The position numbers and the translations under genes were made by a program. 64,000 nucleotides of DNA from positions 94,396-158,395 of the forward strand of contig NZ_MUKU01000011.1 of NCBI RefSeq assembly GCF_002081825.1. The letters run 5' to 3'. The stretch comes from Chromobacterium haemolyticum (GTDB lineage: Bacteria; Pseudomonadota; Gammaproteobacteria; Burkholderiales; Chromobacteriaceae). How positions within the stretch are numbered: position 1 is the stretch's first letter; each line of letters begins with the position of its first letter. The notes beneath the pieces are model-generated. The model did not search any database. It saw only the letters and a list, made by a program, of their open reading frames with translations, and had not been told where the DNA came from. Shown here piece by piece: positions 62,929 to 64,000 of the stretch.

Positions 62929-63564
62929 TCAGTCCCAGCGTCGGCGCGCCAACTCTCCTATGGAGGCGATGCGGATGTCTACATGCGCCGGTCGCCGCAC
63001 CTGCTTGCTGACCCAGATTGTTTTCATGCCCAGCTTCTTCGCCGTCAGCAGATTGGGCAGCGAGTCCTCCACCATGATGCAGTGCCGCGGATCCAGTTTC
63101 TCTCTGGCCAGCACTTTACGGAAGGCGCCCACGTGAGGCTTGGGCACATAGTCCAGTTGCTCGACGCCATATATGGAGTGGAAGTGCCGCTCTATCGCCA
63201 GACGCTGCAAGATGCCCTCCACATAGTGATGCGGCCCGTTGGAGAAAATCACCTTGCGGCCGGGTAGGGCGCGCAGCGACTCCGCCAGATTGTGTTCGGC
63301 GAACAGCCACTGCTCCAGCTCCTCCAGCTTATGGGTTTCCAATAGAAAGTCGTGCGGATCAATGTTGTGATGAGTCACCAGGCCGTGCATGGTGGCGCCG
63401 TACTGCGCCCAGTAACGTTCTCGCAACAAGCGCGCTTCCACTGCGTCCACCTGCAGATGTTTCATCATATAGGCGGACATCGCATGGCTGATGTGGGCGA
63501 AAATCCCGCCGCTGGCGTGGTGCAGCGTGTCGTCCAAGTCGAAAATCCAAGTTTTGTTGCGCAT
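62929..63564 (-). CDS. HAD-family pyrimidine 5'-nucleotidase
   Basis: A 211-residue HAD hydrolase. Catalytic Asp9 and Asp11 in WIFDLDDTLHHA, the second motif VIFSNGPHHYVEG and the last MVEDSLPNLLTAKKLGMKTIWV. It matches the Sdt1/PYNP-like pyrimidine 5'-nucleotidases. The ATG at 63564 (MRNKTWIFDLDD) is the natural start; an in-frame upstream extension is non-coding in character. It is divergent from the rRNA operon. Confidence 0.87.
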   Translation of the reverse strand: MRNKTWIFDLDDTLHHASGGIFAHISHAMSAYMMKHLQVDAVEARLLRERYWAQYGATMHGLVTHHNIDPHDFLLETHKLEELEQWLFAEHNLAESLRALPGRKVIFSNGPHHYVEGILQRLAIERHFHSIYGVEQLDYVPKPHVGAFRKVLAREKLDPRHCIMVEDSLPNLLTAKKLGMKTIWVSKQVRRPAHVDIRIASIGELARRRWD

Positions 63565-63741
63565 TGTCGTGCTTCTAGAAGGGCGGACGAGGGGAGGAAT
63601 TATCGTTTTTTCAATCCGAAAGCGACAGTCCTTATCAGTGCCGGCGGGGAGTCTCAAGTTTGTTTGCGCGGATGATTCAATATAAATCATGGAGATAGCC
63701 TGCAGGAGGCGGCTTTCGTCAAAAAACTTTCACAAAAGGTG
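63565..63741. other. Region upstream of the rRNA promoter
   Basis: Between the HAD gene and the rRNA promoter. The last bases (AAAAAACTTTCACAAAAGG, 63721-63739) look like an UP element. No gene is seen. Confidence 0.55.
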
Positions 63742-63770
63742 TTGACGGGTTTAGGGGGGTGACGTATAGT
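63742..63770 (+). promoter_or_regulatory. rRNA operon promoter
   Basis: TTGACG (63742-63747) and TATAGT (63765-63770) with a 17-bp spacer, an A-rich UP element just upstream, and a short discriminator. This predicts transcription start near 63777, about 175 bases before 16S. Confidence 0.9.
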
Positions 63771-63824
63771 TCGCCTCCTCAGCAGACAACGCAGCGGCGG
63801 AAACGAAGCGCAGCGATCTGCACC

Positions 63825-63835
63825 GTTCTTTAACA
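63825..63835 (+). promoter_or_regulatory. boxA antitermination element of the rRNA leader
   Basis: GTTCTTTAACA matches the boxA element of rRNA operons (TGCTCTTTAACA in E. coli) and lies between the promoter and 16S. Confidence 0.75.
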
Positions 63836-63950
63836 AAACGAATAACCGATAGGTGTAAGTGCTCGGTCGATGACCAAACACTTGCACTGCAAGACGAGAG
63901 ATATCTTGATGTTTCTTTGATCTTGCGTGCCAGAAAATTTGCTTGGAATT

Positions 63951-64000
63951 GAACTGAAGAGTTTGATCCTGGCTCAGATTGAACGCTGGCGGCATGCTTT
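63951..64000 (+). rRNA. 16S ribosomal RNA, 5' end only
   Basis: AGAGTTTGATCCTGGCTCAG starts at 63958, and the following ATTGAACGCTGGCGGCATGC is the universal 5' end of betaproteobacterial 16S. The mature start, GAACTGAAG, is placed at 63951 by alignment with E. coli. The gene runs off the window. Confidence 0.97.

Overview
The window looks like a chromosomal segment of a Chromobacterium species (Betaproteobacteria, Neisseriales). The DNA is GC-rich and densely coding. It carries a LuxI/LuxR pair that reads as CviI/CviR of Chromobacterium, type IV minor pilins, OmpW, oxygen-independent ubiquinone genes and the start of an rRNA operon. I saw no prophage, CRISPR array or intact insertion sequence.

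Layout. 1-1391: 3' part of a type I methyltransferase gene with an HsdS-like tail. 1422-2777: succinate-semialdehyde dehydrogenase-like ALDH. 2997-5698: methionine uptake operon metN-metI-metQ. 5837-7018: nitronate monooxygenase-like enzyme. 7348-8908: quorum-sensing pair cviI/cviR, convergent, with a near-ideal CviR box before cviI. 9187-11788: anaerobic ribonucleotide reductase, with the glycyl-radical end of NrdD on its own 59-codon gene and an FNR/ANR-type box upstream. 12414-15605: LysR regulator, puuB-like oxidase, diguanylate cyclase. 15871-18263: ubiT, ubiV, ubiU. 18357-22819: SirB2 protein and a five-gene minor-pilin operon. 23032-26241: recC. 26257-31968: periplasmic binding protein, two tRNA-Met genes, MidA-like methyltransferase, pteridine reductase, ttcA and a spermidine-synthase-like gene.

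32318-46518 is a glycan biosynthesis operon. wbpA, wbpB, wbpE and wbpD make a UDP-2,3-diacetamido-glucuronic acid. A WbpM-type dehydratase, an aminotransferase, a GNAT enzyme and a small PglC-type phosphoglycosyl transferase look like a bacillosamine-type initiation branch. There are three glycosyltransferases, a Wzx-like flippase and an acyltransferase, but no recognisable Wzy polymerase or ligase. This fits export of a short oligosaccharide, for example for protein O-glycosylation, at least as well as O-antigen.

46529-55074: TonB-like small protein, second diguanylate cyclase, LysR, aspA, small proteins, YggL family protein, and a lipoprotein with an HEYLH zinc-protease motif. 55126-63564: ubiD, ompW, a cysteine-desulfhydrase-like PLP enzyme, the polyamine importer potA-potB-potC-potD, and a HAD nucleotidase. 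The window ends with a strong rRNA promoter, boxA and the first 50 bases of 16S rRNA.

The most unusual non-coding feature is a family of about 130-bp palindromic elements (three long copies and one partial). In all four copies one end lies exactly three bases after the stop codon of the neighbouring gene.
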